Assembly (NCBI GenBank): GCA_016125275.1
Contig: WGMB01000002.1
Coordinates: 627,231 to 691,230 of the forward strand
DNA length: 64,000 bases
Source: Acidobacteriota bacterium
Lineage (GTDB): Bacteria > Acidobacteriota > Terriglobia > Bryobacterales > UBA6623
Reading direction: 5' to 3'
Position numbers and translations under genes: made by a program. Positions 1 to 8,887 of the stretch are shown here, in pieces (position 1 is the stretch's first letter; each line of letters begins with the position of its first letter). The notes under the pieces are model-generated. The model was not told the origin of the DNA and searched no databases. It saw nothing but the letters and a program-made list of their open reading frames with translations.

Positions 1-1465
1 CCGTCGTCATCGACCCGTCGTGGCCTGTGTTCATGGCCTGCAACATGTCGAGCGCCTCCCCGCCGCGGCACTCGCCCACGATGACCCGGTGCGGTCGCAT
101 CCGTAGCGTGTTGCGGACGAGCTGCCGGATGCCGATCGCCGCTTCCCCTTCCATGTTGGGCGGCCGCGCCTGCAACGCCACCACATTGGGCTGCGACAGG
201 CTCAGCTCGGCCGTGTCCTCCACGGTCACGATCCGCTCCTCGGCCGGAGCGCAGGACGCCAACGCGTTCAGCAGCGTGGTCTTGCCCGTCCCGGTTCCTC
301 CGGAGATCACCAAGTTCTTCCGGGCCAGCACGCACGCCTGCAGAAAGTCCGCCACGCCCCGCGTGATCGTTCCGTTCATCGCCAAGTCCGCCAGACCCAG
401 CCGTGTGGCGGCGAAACGGCGAATGGTCAGCGCCGGCCCGAGGACCGCCACGGGGGGAATGACCGCGTTCAGGCGCGAGCCGTCCTTTAGGCGGGAATCC
501 ACCATCGGAGAGCTCTGATCGATCCTGCGTCCCTGGCGCGAGACGACTCGTTCGACGATCCTGCGAGAGACCTCCGGAGACAACATCACGCGGCCTGAAT
601 CGAGCATCCGGCCGCCTTCCTCCACGAAGATCCGCCCGGTGGGCAGAACCATCACCTCCGTGATGTTCGGAGCCGACATCAGATCCTGCAGCGGACCCAG
701 GCCGAACATCAGACTCGACAGGTGTTGCCGTAGCAGCTCATGGGAGAGCAGCCGCCGATCGGTCCCACTCAGCGCATCGCCTTGCTCCCGGAACAGCCAC
801 GGCAGCAGGGCTCGCACACGTTCGGTCCGCTCGGCCTTGGAGTGGTCCGCGGCCAAGTCGATGCGTTGCTCGATGATCTCGAGCAGACGCGAGCGTTCGG
901 TGCGACGCCCCGCTTCGGCGGGCGAACCCGTGTCGGTCTCTCGCCCGTGGATGCGGTCCATCAGCAACTGCTCGACCGCCCGCATCGCCAAATAGGCTTC
1001 CAGCTCGGGCGCAATTCGCAGCTCTCGAATCAGACCATTGAGCTCCTCAGCATGCCGCCGGCGGCCTTCAGCGTCGTCCTCGTCCGGCGAGACGTTTCGG
1101 AGTCGATCGAGGACGGCCGTATGCAACGCCTTCTCGATCTCGAACAGCTTTTCGGCCAGCCGTCCCGAGATGGGGCTGGCCTCGGTGGGCCGCCGCAAGT
1201 GAATCCGCCGGCTCCCCAGGGTCAGGTCGCACGAGGGGCCGCACTGCACCGACGATCCCCGCGGGATGGGGGTCCCATTGAAGAGAAGCCGCGCGCCGTC
1301 CAGGTTGCGAATCCTCCAGACGCCGACGGGGTCGCAGCGCAGGTCGCAGCTCTGCGGTCCCGCGTCCGACCGCGGCAGACGGATTCCGTCTTCGGGCGCG
1401 CTGCCAATGGAAACGCCCGCTTCCCGAATGCGTAGGATCGTTCGCCCGTCAACGATGCCAAACAT
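1..1465 (-). CDS. cpaF: CpaF/TadA-type secretion ATPase with N-terminal FHA-like domain, 3' end beyond window
   Basis: Hexameric cytoplasmic ATPase that powers assembly of Flp (type IVb) pili. The ATG is at 1465 and 488 codons are visible before the window edge. The first ~95 residues look like a degenerate FHA-type beta-sandwich ([15 protein letters not shown], then NGTPIPRG and a [10 protein letters not shown] strand). A helical all-alpha region and the secretion ATPase core follow. Walker A is GGTGTGKTT, with its lysine at about residue 395. An Asp/Glu-rich [11 protein letters not shown], an arginine-finger-like [10 protein letters not shown], the Walker B-like [12 protein letters not shown] and [11 protein letters not shown] then match the CpaF family closely. 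It lies 9 nt after cpaB and is the last visible gene of the pilus operon. The FHA-like extension is unusual for CpaF and would suit control by a phosphothreonine partner, which is inference. Confidence 0.95.
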   Translation of the reverse strand, partial: MFGIVDGRTILRIREAGVSIGSAPEDGIRLPRSDAGPQSCDLRCDPVGVWRIRNLDGARLLFNGTPIPRGSSVQCGPSCDLTLGSRRIHLRRPTEASPISGRLAEKLFEIEKALHTAVLDRLRNVSPDEDDAEGRRRHAEELNGLIRELRIAPELEAYLAMRAVEQLLMDRIHGRETDTGSPAEAGRRTERSRLLEIIEQRIDLAADHSKAERTERVRALLPWLFREQGDALSGTDRRLLSHELLRQHLSSLMFGLGPLQDLMSAPNITEVMVLPTGRIFVEEGGRMLDSGRVMLSPEVSRRIVERVVSRQGRRIDQSSPMVDSRLKDGSRLNAVIPPVAVLGPALTIRRFAATRLGLADLAMNGTITRGVADFLQACVLARKNLVISGGTGTGKTTLLNALASCAPAEERIVTVEDTAELSLSQPNVVALQARPPNMEGEAAIGIRQLVRNTLRMRPHRVIVGECRGGEALDMLQAMNTGHDGSMTT

Positions 1466-1474
1466 GGCGGATCC

Positions 1475-2158
1475 TCACGGCTTCTCGACGCCGGCCAGCG
1501 CGAGCCGCACCCTCCCTTGGGAGAGATCCAGCAGGTGCAGGATCTCCGGCAGACTCGATTCCCGCACAACCACGGTGACGGTTCGATAGGCTTGGTCGCG
1601 GCCGGCGGCGTCCGGAACGATGGTCGCGTCGCCCACTGAGCGCACGACGGCCCCCGCCACGATTGGGCCGCTCGGCTTGTCCATCTTCGTCCCGTAAACG
1701 TCCACCACGTCTCCGGGGCGGACGAAGTACGCCACAGCCGCCGATTCGTCTTCAATCGGCAGCGCGATCGCCCGTTCCCCCGGTCCGATGGAGTCGCGAA
1801 TCCCAGGGTCTCCGTCGAATCGGAAGAAGCTCTGAAACAGCGGCTCGCCTTGCTCGATGCGCCGTACGATCGAAACTCCTTCGTAGGACTTGATCGCGTC
1901 CTTTTCGACGAACAGCGCTTTCAGCTGGTCTCGATCGGCGGCCGGTACGTGAATCGTGAGCGAATCGAAGTCCGCCCCGTCCACGGTCTCTCCGGCCCGC
2001 AGCGTGCGAGCCGCCCGCAGGACCTCGACCTTGGAGCCGTTCACGCGCAGGAGAAACACAATGTTCGCCAGCGCGGCCGCGATCCCGAGCGTGACCGCCA
2101 GCCACAACCGGGACTTCGACCGCTCTCTGGACGGGAACTGAATGCCTTGCTTCTCCAT
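1475..2158 (-). CDS. cpaB: CpaB/RcpC-like Flp pilus assembly protein (SAF domain)
   Basis: Periplasmic, inner-membrane-anchored protein of 227 aa that is thought to work with the CpaC secretin in Tad pilus assembly. One membrane segment lies at residues ~18-36 (LWLAVTLGIAAALANIVFLL). A SAF/CpaB region follows, with the typical LRAGETVDGADF and later GERAIALPIEDESA and FVRPGDVVDVYGT motifs. Its length fits short CpaB proteins. It lies 24 nt downstream of the unknown gene and 9 nt upstream of cpaF, so it is very probably co-transcribed with both. Confidence 0.9.
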   Translation of the reverse strand: MEKQGIQFPSRERSKSRLWLAVTLGIAAALANIVFLLRVNGSKVEVLRAARTLRAGETVDGADFDSLTIHVPAADRDQLKALFVEKDAIKSYEGVSIVRRIEQGEPLFQSFFRFDGDPGIRDSIGPGERAIALPIEDESAAVAYFVRPGDVVDVYGTKMDKPSGPIVAGAVVRSVGDATIVPDAAGRDQAYRTVTVVVRESSLPEILHLLDLSQGRVRLALAGVEKP

Positions 2159-2182
2159 GTCTCGCTCCTCAGCAGACCTCGG

Positions 2183-3013
2183 CTAAATCTCCCCGGCGCT
2201 CACCGCCAGCAGCGTTCCGCCCGTCTCGCCGTCCACGCCGATGTGGATGAGGCAGTACCTTCCGGCGCTGACGAACTGGAGCAACTCCAAATTCGGCCCA
2301 AAGCCCTGCCCCGGGTCCATCGGAACCGGACTCGGGCGCCATTCGCCCAAGTTCTCTCCGGCATACCAGCGGCGAACGACTTCGACCGGCAGCGGACAGC
2401 GATGGAAGCTGACCCAGCCCCCCTGCGGCCCCTGCGTTTCGAACAGCTTGCTCGATTGCGGCGGCAGCGGCAGGCCGAAGGTCGAGCCTCCCGGCGATTG
2501 TGGTCCGAATGCTCCCTGGCCCAGCGCATCCGCTGACCAGAGGAAGGTTTCGCGCCGCCAAGCGGCCTCGCAACCCACGGAAGCCGACGCGGTGAGCAAC
2601 GTCATCCGGGCCCCCGCGTTCTCGATCGATCCCAACGTCAGCCCTTGGTCGGTCTCCGTGCGCCAATAGAACCGTTCGGCCGAGGACGTCCCGGCCGGAA
2701 CATATCCCGCCTCGCCTAACTCGCGCTCGGCCGCCGCAACCAAAGCGGCCGGAGACGCCTCGGCGCAGCCCGACTCGGCGTCGACAGCCCGCCACCCAAA
2801 CCCGCCGAGCATCATGGACCGGGGCCCTCCGCCCGGGCCTCCGGCAGTCGCGCTCGGCCGCAACGCCGGCTCCTGTGTGGCGGCCGCAACGGGCGCCGCC
2901 GGGCGCGGACCATAGACCACCCCGAGGTACAGAACCCCCGCCGCCGCCGGGCTCCACAACAGCGTTCGGCCAATCTTCTTCCAGACGCTCTCCCCCGTGA
3001 AGTCGTCGGGCAT
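2183..3013 (-). CDS. Hypothetical membrane-anchored protein of the Tad pilus operon
   Basis: I do not recognise a family. The ATG at 3013 is preferred over an upstream in-frame codon because a GAGG Shine-Dalgarno-like sequence precedes it by about 9 nt and it begins 2 nt after the previous stop. The 276-aa product has one probable membrane segment at residues ~18-35 (TLLWSPAAAGVLYLGVVYG). A Pro/Ala-rich linker and a globular, presumably periplasmic domain of ~200 residues with several cysteines follow. Its place between TadE-like genes and cpaB suggests a pilus-assembly accessory role, by context only. Confidence 0.75.
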   Translation of the reverse strand: MPDDFTGESVWKKIGRTLLWSPAAAGVLYLGVVYGPRPAAPVAAATQEPALRPSATAGGPGGGPRSMMLGGFGWRAVDAESGCAEASPAALVAAAERELGEAGYVPAGTSSAERFYWRTETDQGLTLGSIENAGARMTLLTASASVGCEAAWRRETFLWSADALGQGAFGPQSPGGSTFGLPLPPQSSKLFETQGPQGGWVSFHRCPLPVEVVRRWYAGENLGEWRPSPVPMDPGQGFGPNLELLQFVSAGRYCLIHIGVDGETGGTLLAVSAGEI

Positions 3014-3015
3014 GG

Positions 3016-3543
3016 CTAGAACCTCAATATGGAGACCTTGTCCTTCAGCGCCGCGGCAAAGCCGCCGCACTGCGAGCTCGTCCACGTTCCCCGCTCGAGC
3101 TCATACTGGGCCGAGGCCTCGCCGAGCCTCAACGTGCGGGCAAACAGCCCATCCGGCTGCCTCTTGACCTGGTAGGAAACCGCTCCGGCCGCATCCGAGC
3201 TCGACAACGTTCCCAGCCCCAAACCGGCCAGCTCGCCCAGGGTCGAAAAGGCTCCCGCGAAGGAGCCGAGACCGGAGGACCCCTCGCGGCGCTCCAGCCG
3301 CCAGGGCTCGCCACGGGCCGAAGACGCCCGCAAGGCATCGGCGGCGCTCGTTGTCTTGCCGGTCAACCGGTCGAGAAACGCCGCCTGTCGGGCGGCGACC
3401 AAACCTTCTTGTCTCAGCACGAGGGTCTCGCTCATGGTCACGAGCAGCATCAGCGCCAAGGCGATCGACGGGAGAGCCAACAGGAGCTCGATGACTGCGC
3501 TCCCTCGCCGCGCCTGCCGTTTTGTGCCGGTCTGCCTCGCCAT
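3016..3543 (-). CDS. TadE-like minor pseudopilin
   Basis: Small 175-aa protein with a basic N-terminus and a single hydrophobic segment at residues ~15-37. That segment starts with RRGSAVIELLLALPSIALAL, which has the shape of TadE/TadF pseudopilins: Gly-Ser, then an E five residues into the hydrophobic stretch. The rest is a soluble domain with one cysteine near the C-terminus. It lies between tadG (9 nt gap) and the unknown gene (2 nt gap). It is the second TadE-like gene in the operon and may be the TadF equivalent. Confidence 0.8.
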   Translation of the reverse strand: MARQTGTKRQARRGSAVIELLLALPSIALALMLLVTMSETLVLRQEGLVAARQAAFLDRLTGKTTSAADALRASSARGEPWRLERREGSSGLGSFAGAFSTLGELAGLGLGTLSSSDAAGAVSYQVKRQPDGLFARTLRLGEASAQYELERGTWTSSQCGGFAAALKDKVSILRF

Positions 3544-3552
3544 CCTGCGCTC

Positions 3553-5001
3553 CTAGTGCGTGTTCAACACGGAGATGTCCTCGATGTCCAATCCTCCGCC
3601 GGCTCCGCCCAGAGACTCGACGATATCCTTCCACTTGCGGCCGAAAAGGCTCGCGCGAGCCAGCTTGACCCGCCAGTTCTGGCTGAACATGGACCACTCG
3701 CTGGGGTTATAGACGTCCGCCTGCGCGTAGGCGAGCCGGCCAAACGGAGCCGGATTCTGATAGGTGGACGGGGCCAGTATCCCTCCGGTCGACTCCGCCC
3801 TGGCGACTGCCAGGAACTGCAGGATGCGCCGTACGACCTCGTAGTCCACCGGCGCGCCCTCCAAGGCCTCTGCGATGCGCTCGTCGCCGTTGGCCAAGGG
3901 GCGGTCGGTCAGCGTCATCGGCAAAGGAGAGTCCTGCGGCCAGCTCATGCTCCCGCCGCCTCCAAAGATCCACGAGTTCGAGCCCAGCAATCCCTCCATC
4001 GTCAAAGGGCGGAAGGAGCCGTCGCCGGGGTCGCGGGCGTTGTATTCGTCGATCGCCTCCTGCAATCCGCGCAGCCGCCCGACGTCGCTTTGGAGCAGAC
4101 GCCGCAAGGGCGTCGGCGGCCGAGCCCCTTCGGCCAAACCCTCCACCGTGCGGCCCACCTCGCCGTCCAACAGCGGTCCGGCGATCGTCAGCGCGGAAAT
4201 ACAGGCCGGCGGCGCCTGGGCCGCACAGTAAAGGTTCACCGCCGCCTTCACGGGCCAGCTCAGCTCGGGCAGCACGCACTGCTCGGCGTGAACCGCGATC
4301 AGCCCCCTGCGTCCCCGGCCCACGGGGCAAATCGGAGCCGATTCGGAATGGCCGGACATCACGAAGGCCAAGTCCGCCCCGTTCGCCTTCGAGGCTTGCA
4401 GCCCCCCCAGGCGCACCAGAGGCGGCGTGGCTGCCTTGATCGCCTGGTTGAACTTGTCCAGCGAACGCATCAACTCCCAACCGATTCCGGAAGATGGGTC
4501 GTTGAGGCGGCGGTCGATCGGGTCCAGGCTGTTGGCCAGAGTCTCAAACGCCTTTATCTCTAGGCCCAACTGCCTGATGACAACTCCAAGCGCGGGCGCG
4601 GCGGGCGGGAAAGCCGCGCTGGCGGCTGTCAGGCTGGCAATCACCACCCCCAGCTTGACCTTCATTCCCCGGCTCACCTCGACGACCGCATGCACCTCGA
4701 TCATCACCGCCAACAGGTCCGACATCCCCTTGTTGCCCAACGCCATCAAGTTCATGCCGCGCGCCATCCAGGTCCCGCCCGCAACCGCTGCCGCGTCCGC
4801 CGCTCCCTGCATCTCGATCCGCTGGCTGGTTCTCTGCGCCGTGTTGATCACCAAGCCCAGCAGCAGCGCCAGCGCCACCGCCGCGACCAGGAACAGCGTG
4901 GTGACCTGCCCGGACTGCTCCCGATGCAGCGCCAAGGCTTCATCGCGCACGAGCCGCCAGACGGCCGCGCCCGCCCGCCGAGCCATTCGCCCCGCCGCCA
5001 T
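3553..5001 (-). CDS. tadG: TadG-like pilus assembly protein
   Basis: 482-aa protein with an N-terminal TadE/TadG-type membrane anchor. After REQSGQVTTLFLVAAVALAL comes a hydrophobic run to about residue 53, then QRIEMQGAADAAAVAGGTWM, the sequence typical of the N-terminal region shared by TadG and related Flp assembly proteins. The large C-terminal part is presumably periplasmic. I see no clear von Willebrand MIDAS motif, unlike some TadG proteins. The ATG overlaps the stop of the upstream tadE gene by one base, so translation is probably coupled. Confidence 0.85.
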   Translation of the reverse strand: MAAGRMARRAGAAVWRLVRDEALALHREQSGQVTTLFLVAAVALALLLGLVINTAQRTSQRIEMQGAADAAAVAGGTWMARGMNLMALGNKGMSDLLAVMIEVHAVVEVSRGMKVKLGVVIASLTAASAAFPPAAPALGVVIRQLGLEIKAFETLANSLDPIDRRLNDPSSGIGWELMRSLDKFNQAIKAATPPLVRLGGLQASKANGADLAFVMSGHSESAPICPVGRGRRGLIAVHAEQCVLPELSWPVKAAVNLYCAAQAPPACISALTIAGPLLDGEVGRTVEGLAEGARPPTPLRRLLQSDVGRLRGLQEAIDEYNARDPGDGSFRPLTMEGLLGSNSWIFGGGGSMSWPQDSPLPMTLTDRPLANGDERIAEALEGAPVDYEVVRRILQFLAVARAESTGGILAPSTYQNPAPFGRLAYAQADVYNPSEWSMFSQNWRVKLARASLFGRKWKDIVESLGGAGGGLDIEDISVLNTH

Positions 5002-5729
5002 CAGCTCACATCCTCGTCTTCGAACAGGTCCCCGAGGCTCGGATCGGGAAAGACCAAGTCGTCTTCACTGGTCAACGTGTAACGCTCGACGATCGGCAGA
5101 TAGTAGGGTCCGCCCCAAAGTGCGGCGCCTTCGAACTGCGTCCCCAACAGCCGGTCCGCGAATGGCGCCGCCAAAAAGTACCGGTAGGTGACCGTCACGG
5201 TCACAAGCGAATAGCTGGTTCCGCCCGTTCCTGCTCCCGGGTGGGACTCCACATCGACATCGATCGTGGTGTTGTCTCCCGCAAAGGCGTACCAAGCTCG
5301 ATCGGCATACTGGCCGGCCGACGAAGAACCGCCCGAGAACAGCAGGGCGACAGCTTCGAGTTGGGCTCGGCCGAGGACCGCCTCATCCTCGCCGACCGCC
5401 GCCGCCAGTTCGGCCGAGCGCGGCGGAGAGATCGCAGCGCAGGCCAGCGCCGCCGCCCGCCGAATGATCGCGAGCTTTGCGGAACGTTCCCCGCCGGCAA
5501 TCTCGTTGGGGCCTTCCTCCAAACCCGTGAGTGAAGAGCGGACGGCGCTGGGAATCACGACTACGGCCGAGCGAGCCGCCGCGAATGCCGCATAGTTGAC
5601 CACCAGCTTGGCCTGGGCGATCAAACCGACCTGCAAGACCAGCAGCAGGATCGAGAGCAGCAACGGCAGCAGCAGCATGAACTGCACCACGACGGCGCCG
5701 CGATCCGACCGCTGCCTTCCGCAACCCAT
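5001..5729 (-). CDS. tadE: TadE-like pseudopilin
   Basis: 242-aa membrane protein. Residues ~10-33 (RGAVVVQFMLLLPLLLSILL) form the TadE prepilin-like anchor, followed by LVVNYAAFAAARSAVVV, which is typical of TadE N-terminal helices. The C-terminal domain is likely periplasmic. The gene starts 3 nt after the prepilin peptidase stop and its own stop overlaps the tadG start by one base. TadE proteins are pilus assembly factors processed by the operon's own prepilin peptidase. Confidence 0.85.
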   Translation of the reverse strand: MGCGRQRSDRGAVVVQFMLLLPLLLSILLLVLQVGLIAQAKLVVNYAAFAAARSAVVVIPSAVRSSLTGLEEGPNEIAGGERSAKLAIIRRAAALACAAISPPRSAELAAAVGEDEAVLGRAQLEAVALLFSGGSSSAGQYADRAWYAFAGDNTTIDVDVESHPGAGTGGTSYSLVTVTVTYRYFLAAPFADRLLGTQFEGAALWGGPYYLPIVERYTLTSEDDLVFPDPSLGDLFEDEDVS

Positions 5730-5732
5730 GGT

Positions 5733-6221
5733 TTACCCCCCGCTCAGCGGCGCCGCCCACGGCAGCGCCCCTTGCAGATACAAGCTGTACGCCACGCCGA
5801 CCGAGAGAGCCGGTGCGAAAGCGACTGTTGCTCGATGAGAGTCCATCGACGCCTCACTCGCCTCCAACGAGGAGAAGAATCTCCCGCGCCAAGCCAAAAC
5901 CAACACCCCTAGCGCGATTCCGCTACAGAGGCTGTAGAAAACTGCATTGAGGATAAAAGCGAAGCCGTGCAGGCAGCCTATGGCCGCCACGAGCTTTACA
6001 TCTCCCCCGCCCAAACCGCCAATGCGGAAAAGAGGATAAGTCAGCAACAAGCCGCCGACAAGCCCCTCCAGACTATCCAACGGCCCCATACCGCCAGGCA
6101 ACAAGCTAATAAGGAAACCAGCCGCGGCGGCCGGATAGGTCAGAGCATTCGGCGTGCGACCGCCGCGCAAATCCATGACCCCGGCCGCAAGGACGATTCC
6201 GAGGGTGAGCGCCGTTAGCAC
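5733..6221 (-). CDS. tadV: Prepilin peptidase, CpaA/TadV type
   Basis: 162-aa polytopic inner-membrane aspartic protease that processes Flp pilin and TadE/TadF prepilins. The two catalytic aspartates of the family are visible: D17 in AAGVMDLRGGRTPN and D74 in GLGGGDVKLVAA. The length fits the short CpaA/TadV form, which lacks the methyltransferase domain of PilD. About five hydrophobic segments are present. Its start overlaps the pilin stop by a few bases, so the two are translated together. Confidence 0.93.
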   Translation of the reverse strand: MLTALTLGIVLAAGVMDLRGGRTPNALTYPAAAAGFLISLLPGGMGPLDSLEGLVGGLLLTYPLFRIGGLGGGDVKLVAAIGCLHGFAFILNAVFYSLCSGIALGVLVLAWRGRFFSSLEASEASMDSHRATVAFAPALSVGVAYSLYLQGALPWAAPLSGG

Positions 6222-6448
6222 CCGACGACATCACAGACAGCGCTCTTGACTGCGTCAAAAACGTCGCCTTTGACGAACTGCATGATCATCAAGATGACCA
6301 CGGCGGCCACGAAGATGATCATCATGATCTCCAGAATGGTCAGGCCGCTCTCGCCGCTCTGAAGTCTTCGTGGAATGTCGTCCTGCAGACGCCGACCCTG
6401 GCTTCCCGGTCGCCGGAATCGCACGTGCGTTCCCATCCTTTGGAGCAT
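6215..6448 (-). CDS. Flp-type (type IVb) prepilin
   Basis: Major or minor pilin subunit of the Tad system. The ATG at 6448 is preferred to an upstream GTG at 6481 because a GGAGG lies 10 nt before it. The 77-aa product has a long basic leader ending in SGESG, then LTILEIMMIIFVAAVVILMI, a prepilin helix with Glu at position +5 after the predicted Gly35 cleavage site. The mature pilin is only ~42 residues and ends in CDVVGC, where the two cysteines could form a small disulphide loop. It is the first gene of the operon. Confidence 0.85.
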   Translation of the reverse strand: MLQRMGTHVRFRRPGSQGRRLQDDIPRRLQSGESGLTILEIMMIIFVAAVVILMIMQFVKGDVFDAVKSAVCDVVGC

Positions 6449-6501
6449 CGAATCACCGCCTCCCCCAGCGAAGTTTCGCACCTCTCTCCAAGGCTAGCGC
6501 G

Positions 6502-6530
6502 AGTATATCCGAGGGATGGGTCCTACGCAA
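6502..6530 (-). promoter_or_regulatory. Candidate sigma-70-type promoter of the Tad operon
   Basis: On the minus strand TTGCGT (6530-6525) and TATACT (6507-6502) are separated by exactly 17 nt. The -10 matches the consensus at five of six bases and the -35 at three. The expected transcription start is about 50 nt before the pilin ATG at 6448. This is the only good match I saw in the 209-nt gap between the cupin gene and the pilin. Confidence 0.45.
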
Positions 6531-6657
6531 CGGATACATTGCGATTTACAGCGTTCCAACTCCAGTCGATTGACTACCGCGATAACTTGCGCCAGGCGCT
6601 CCGGCTTTCGGATTCAACCTTCGAAGCAATAACGGCCCGGGACCGCGACCGTCGTCC

Positions 6658-7551
6658 CTACTCCACCGGCTCCACGTCCACCCGGTCTTTCTCGAGCGCC
6701 ACGCCGATGATCAACAGCTCCATCTCCTCCGAGCCGGTGTTCTCGATCGAGTGGGCCTGGCCGTATTCGATGAACAGCGCGTCGTCCTTGGCGAACGGCG
6801 CCTGCTCGTCGTTCACGTGCAGGCTCCCCGCGCCGCGGATCACATAGTGCAGCTCTTCCACGCCGCGGTGCAGGTGTTTGCCCAGTGAGGCCCCCGGCGG
6901 CAGGATCAGGTGGTCCGCGTAAGCCCAGTCGGACTTGAACACCTGGTGCGGCAAGGCCCGGCGGTACAGCGCCGTCCCCTTGCCGCCGTACATCTTCTCC
7001 ATGGGCTTCGTGTTTTCCTTACGGAGCTGCATGTTCATGAAGATCGGTTTCTTGTCCAACGGCGCGCCCACGCCGTCGTCGCCCATGTCAAAGGCGTCGT
7101 ACTCGCCCCGAATCGACGTCACGGCGATGTTCATCCACTCCACCGGCTCGTCGGTCGGGTTGTAGATGCCGTGCACCGACCCCATGCGGCACGGCGCGCC
7201 GGCCGGTCCGTCGAGCGCGGACGTGCGGCCGTCGATGGTGAACTCGGCCTTGCCGTCCAGGATCACGAACATCTCCTCCATACGGTTGTGGTAGTGCCGC
7301 CCGATCGAGCTCTTCGGCATCAGTTGCCCGCGGTGCAGGAATAGGAACTTCGAGGCGTACGTGGGCCGCTGGTACAGCGCCGTATAGTTGAGCGAGCCGG
7401 CCCCGGCGTGCACGTGCGGAATGTTGCGCAGGTTGTCGTGCGAGTAGTGCACGATCTTTTCCCGCAAGCTCTGCGCCTCCGCGGCGCAGGCCAGGCACAG
7501 CAGCAACAGGGGCAGGGTTTTCCAGTGGTTCGACATGGCCGCTGGCATCAT
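6658..7551 (-). CDS. Secreted double-cupin protein
   Basis: 297-aa protein with a signal peptide (KTLPLLLLCLACAAEAQS, cleavage probably after AEA). Two cupin domains follow. Domain 1 carries IGRHYHNRMEEMFVILDG, with the two His and Glu of a metal site. Domain 2 carries LGKHLHRGVEELHYVIRG and, later, AHSIENTGSEEMELL. Bicupins of this kind bind a metal and act as isomerases, dioxygenases or decarboxylases on small acids or sugars; the substrate is unknown. The start is uncertain: ATGs at 7551, 7548 and 7536 all keep the signal peptide. It is divergent from the DUF355 gene with only 17 nt between. Confidence 0.85.
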   Translation of the reverse strand: MMPAAMSNHWKTLPLLLLCLACAAEAQSLREKIVHYSHDNLRNIPHVHAGAGSLNYTALYQRPTYASKFLFLHRGQLMPKSSIGRHYHNRMEEMFVILDGKAEFTIDGRTSALDGPAGAPCRMGSVHGIYNPTDEPVEWMNIAVTSIRGEYDAFDMGDDGVGAPLDKKPIFMNMQLRKENTKPMEKMYGGKGTALYRRALPHQVFKSDWAYADHLILPPGASLGKHLHRGVEELHYVIRGAGSLHVNDEQAPFAKDDALFIEYGQAHSIENTGSEEMELLIIGVALEKDRVDVEPVE

Positions 7552-7568
7552 AGCCTAAAATAGCCGCG

Positions 7569-8051
7569 ATGGATCTGCACAACGTCCGCGTCGAGATCCC
7601 CGAGGGCGGCAACGTCATCATCGGTCAGGCGCATTTCATCAAAACCGTCGAGGACGTCTACGAGGCCATCGTCACCACCAATCCGCAAATGCGCTTCGGA
7701 GTGGCCTTCAACGAAGCCTCGCAGGAGCGGCTGATTCGCCACGACGGCAACGACCCCGAGCTGGTGCAATGCGCCATCCGCAACGCCCAGGCGATCGGCG
7801 CGGGCCATCTGTTCGTGGTGGTCATGCAGCAAGGCTTTCCCATCACCGTGCTGCCGCGGATTCGCGAAGTCCAGGAGGTCGTCCGCATCTTCTGCGCCAC
7901 CGCCAACCCGCTGGAGGTCATCGTCATCCAGACCGCGCAAGGTCGCGGCGTGGTCGGCGTCGTCGACGGCGAATCCCCGGCCGGCGTCGAGGGCGAGGAG
8001 CAGATCGCCTACCGCAAGAGCCTCCTGCGCAAGATCGGGTACAAGCGATGA
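7569..8051 (+). CDS. Adenosine-specific kinase (DUF355 family)
   Basis: 160-aa protein that matches the compact DUF355/adenosine-specific kinase family along its whole length: VEIPEGGNVIIGQAHFIKTV at the N-terminus, then FGVAFNEASQERLIRHDGND, HLFVVVMQQGFPITVLPRI and QGRGVVGVVDGESP. The family was named from an archaeal structure with bound adenosine/AMP; its cellular role in bacteria is poorly known. The stop overlaps the next start (ATGA), so it is coupled to the ThuA-like gene. No signal peptide, so it is cytoplasmic. Confidence 0.9.
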   Translation: MDLHNVRVEIPEGGNVIIGQAHFIKTVEDVYEAIVTTNPQMRFGVAFNEASQERLIRHDGNDPELVQCAIRNAQAIGAGHLFVVVMQQGFPITVLPRIREVQEVVRIFCATANPLEVIVIQTAQGRGVVGVVDGESPAGVEGEEQIAYRKSLLRKIGYKR

Positions 8052-8884
8052 GCTCGCCGTTGGGATGGAGACTGCCCGCCCGGTGCGTCGCATGGGAAGC
8101 GCCGGCGGCGTCCCGTCCGGAATTCCGGTCCCGCGCCTGGGTCGCCTGCTTCCTCCTGCTCGCGTTGCTCCCCGGCCTCTCCGCCGCCCCCAAAAAGGTC
8201 CGCGTCCTGGTCTGGTCGGAGCGCAGCGAACCCGTCGAGGTCTACCCGGCCGGCATCAACGGCGAGGTCGCTTCGATCTTCGCCGCCGACCGGGGAGTCG
8301 AAGTCTCGGTGGCCAACATGCTCGACCCTGAGCAAGGCCTCTCCGAAGCCGCACTGGCCCAGACCGACGTGCTGGTGTGGTTCGGGCATCGCAGCCACGC
8401 GGACGTGCTGCCCGAGGTCGTTGATCGCGTGGTGCGGCGCGTTACCGCGGACGGCATGGGCTTTCTGCCGCTGCACTCGGCGCACTACTCGCTGCCCTTC
8501 GTCCGGCTGATGGAGCTCGAAGCGGCCGAGCAGGGCGTGCGGCTCACCGGCCGGGTCGGCTCCTGGGGCGCCGTCCGCAACAAGGGCGAGCCGGAGCGGG
8601 TGCAGATTTTGCTGCCGGCCCATCCCATCGCCAAGGGGCTTACCGCCTTCACCATCGAGGGAACCGAGGAGTACGCCAACCCGTTCGTCGCGCCCCCGGC
8701 CGAGGAGAAGGTGCTGGCCGGCGCCTGGGAGGGCGGCGAGCAGGACGGCAGCGACGGCTTGGCCTGGACCGTCGGCAAGGGCAAAGTCTTCTATTTCCGC
8801 CCCGGGCACGAGACGCGCCCCATCTTTCGCCAGCCCGAGGTTCGCGCCGTGCTCCGCAACGCCGTCCTGTGGCTGGCGCCCTAA
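8048..8884 (+). CDS. ThuA-like (trehalose utilisation family) exported protein
   Basis: 278-aa protein with the start at the ATG that overlaps the previous stop. A hydrophobic export signal lies at residues ~28-47 (WVACFLLLALLPGLSAAPKK). A ThuA fold, related to class I glutamine amidotransferases, follows: KVRVLVWSERSE, TDVLVWFGHRSHADV, GMGFLPLHSAHYS and GKVFYFRPGHETRP. ThuA proteins are linked to sugar metabolism but lack the nucleophilic Cys of the amidotransferases, and none is seen here at the elbow (LPLHSAHYS). Substrate unknown. Confidence 0.88.
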   Translation: MSSPLGWRLPARCVAWEAPAASRPEFRSRAWVACFLLLALLPGLSAAPKKVRVLVWSERSEPVEVYPAGINGEVASIFAADRGVEVSVANMLDPEQGLSEAALAQTDVLVWFGHRSHADVLPEVVDRVVRRVTADGMGFLPLHSAHYSLPFVRLMELEAAEQGVRLTGRVGSWGAVRNKGEPERVQILLPAHPIAKGLTAFTIEGTEEYANPFVAPPAEEKVLAGAWEGGEQDGSDGLAWTVGKGKVFYFRPGHETRPIFRQPEVRAVLRNAVLWLAP

Positions 8885-8887
8885 CCC

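Noticed and set aside
6500-6560. Sigma-54-type promoter before the pilin operon
   Set aside because: A GG and a GC are present but with the wrong spacing (13 instead of 10 nt between); a sigma-70-like pair with 17-nt spacing fits better.
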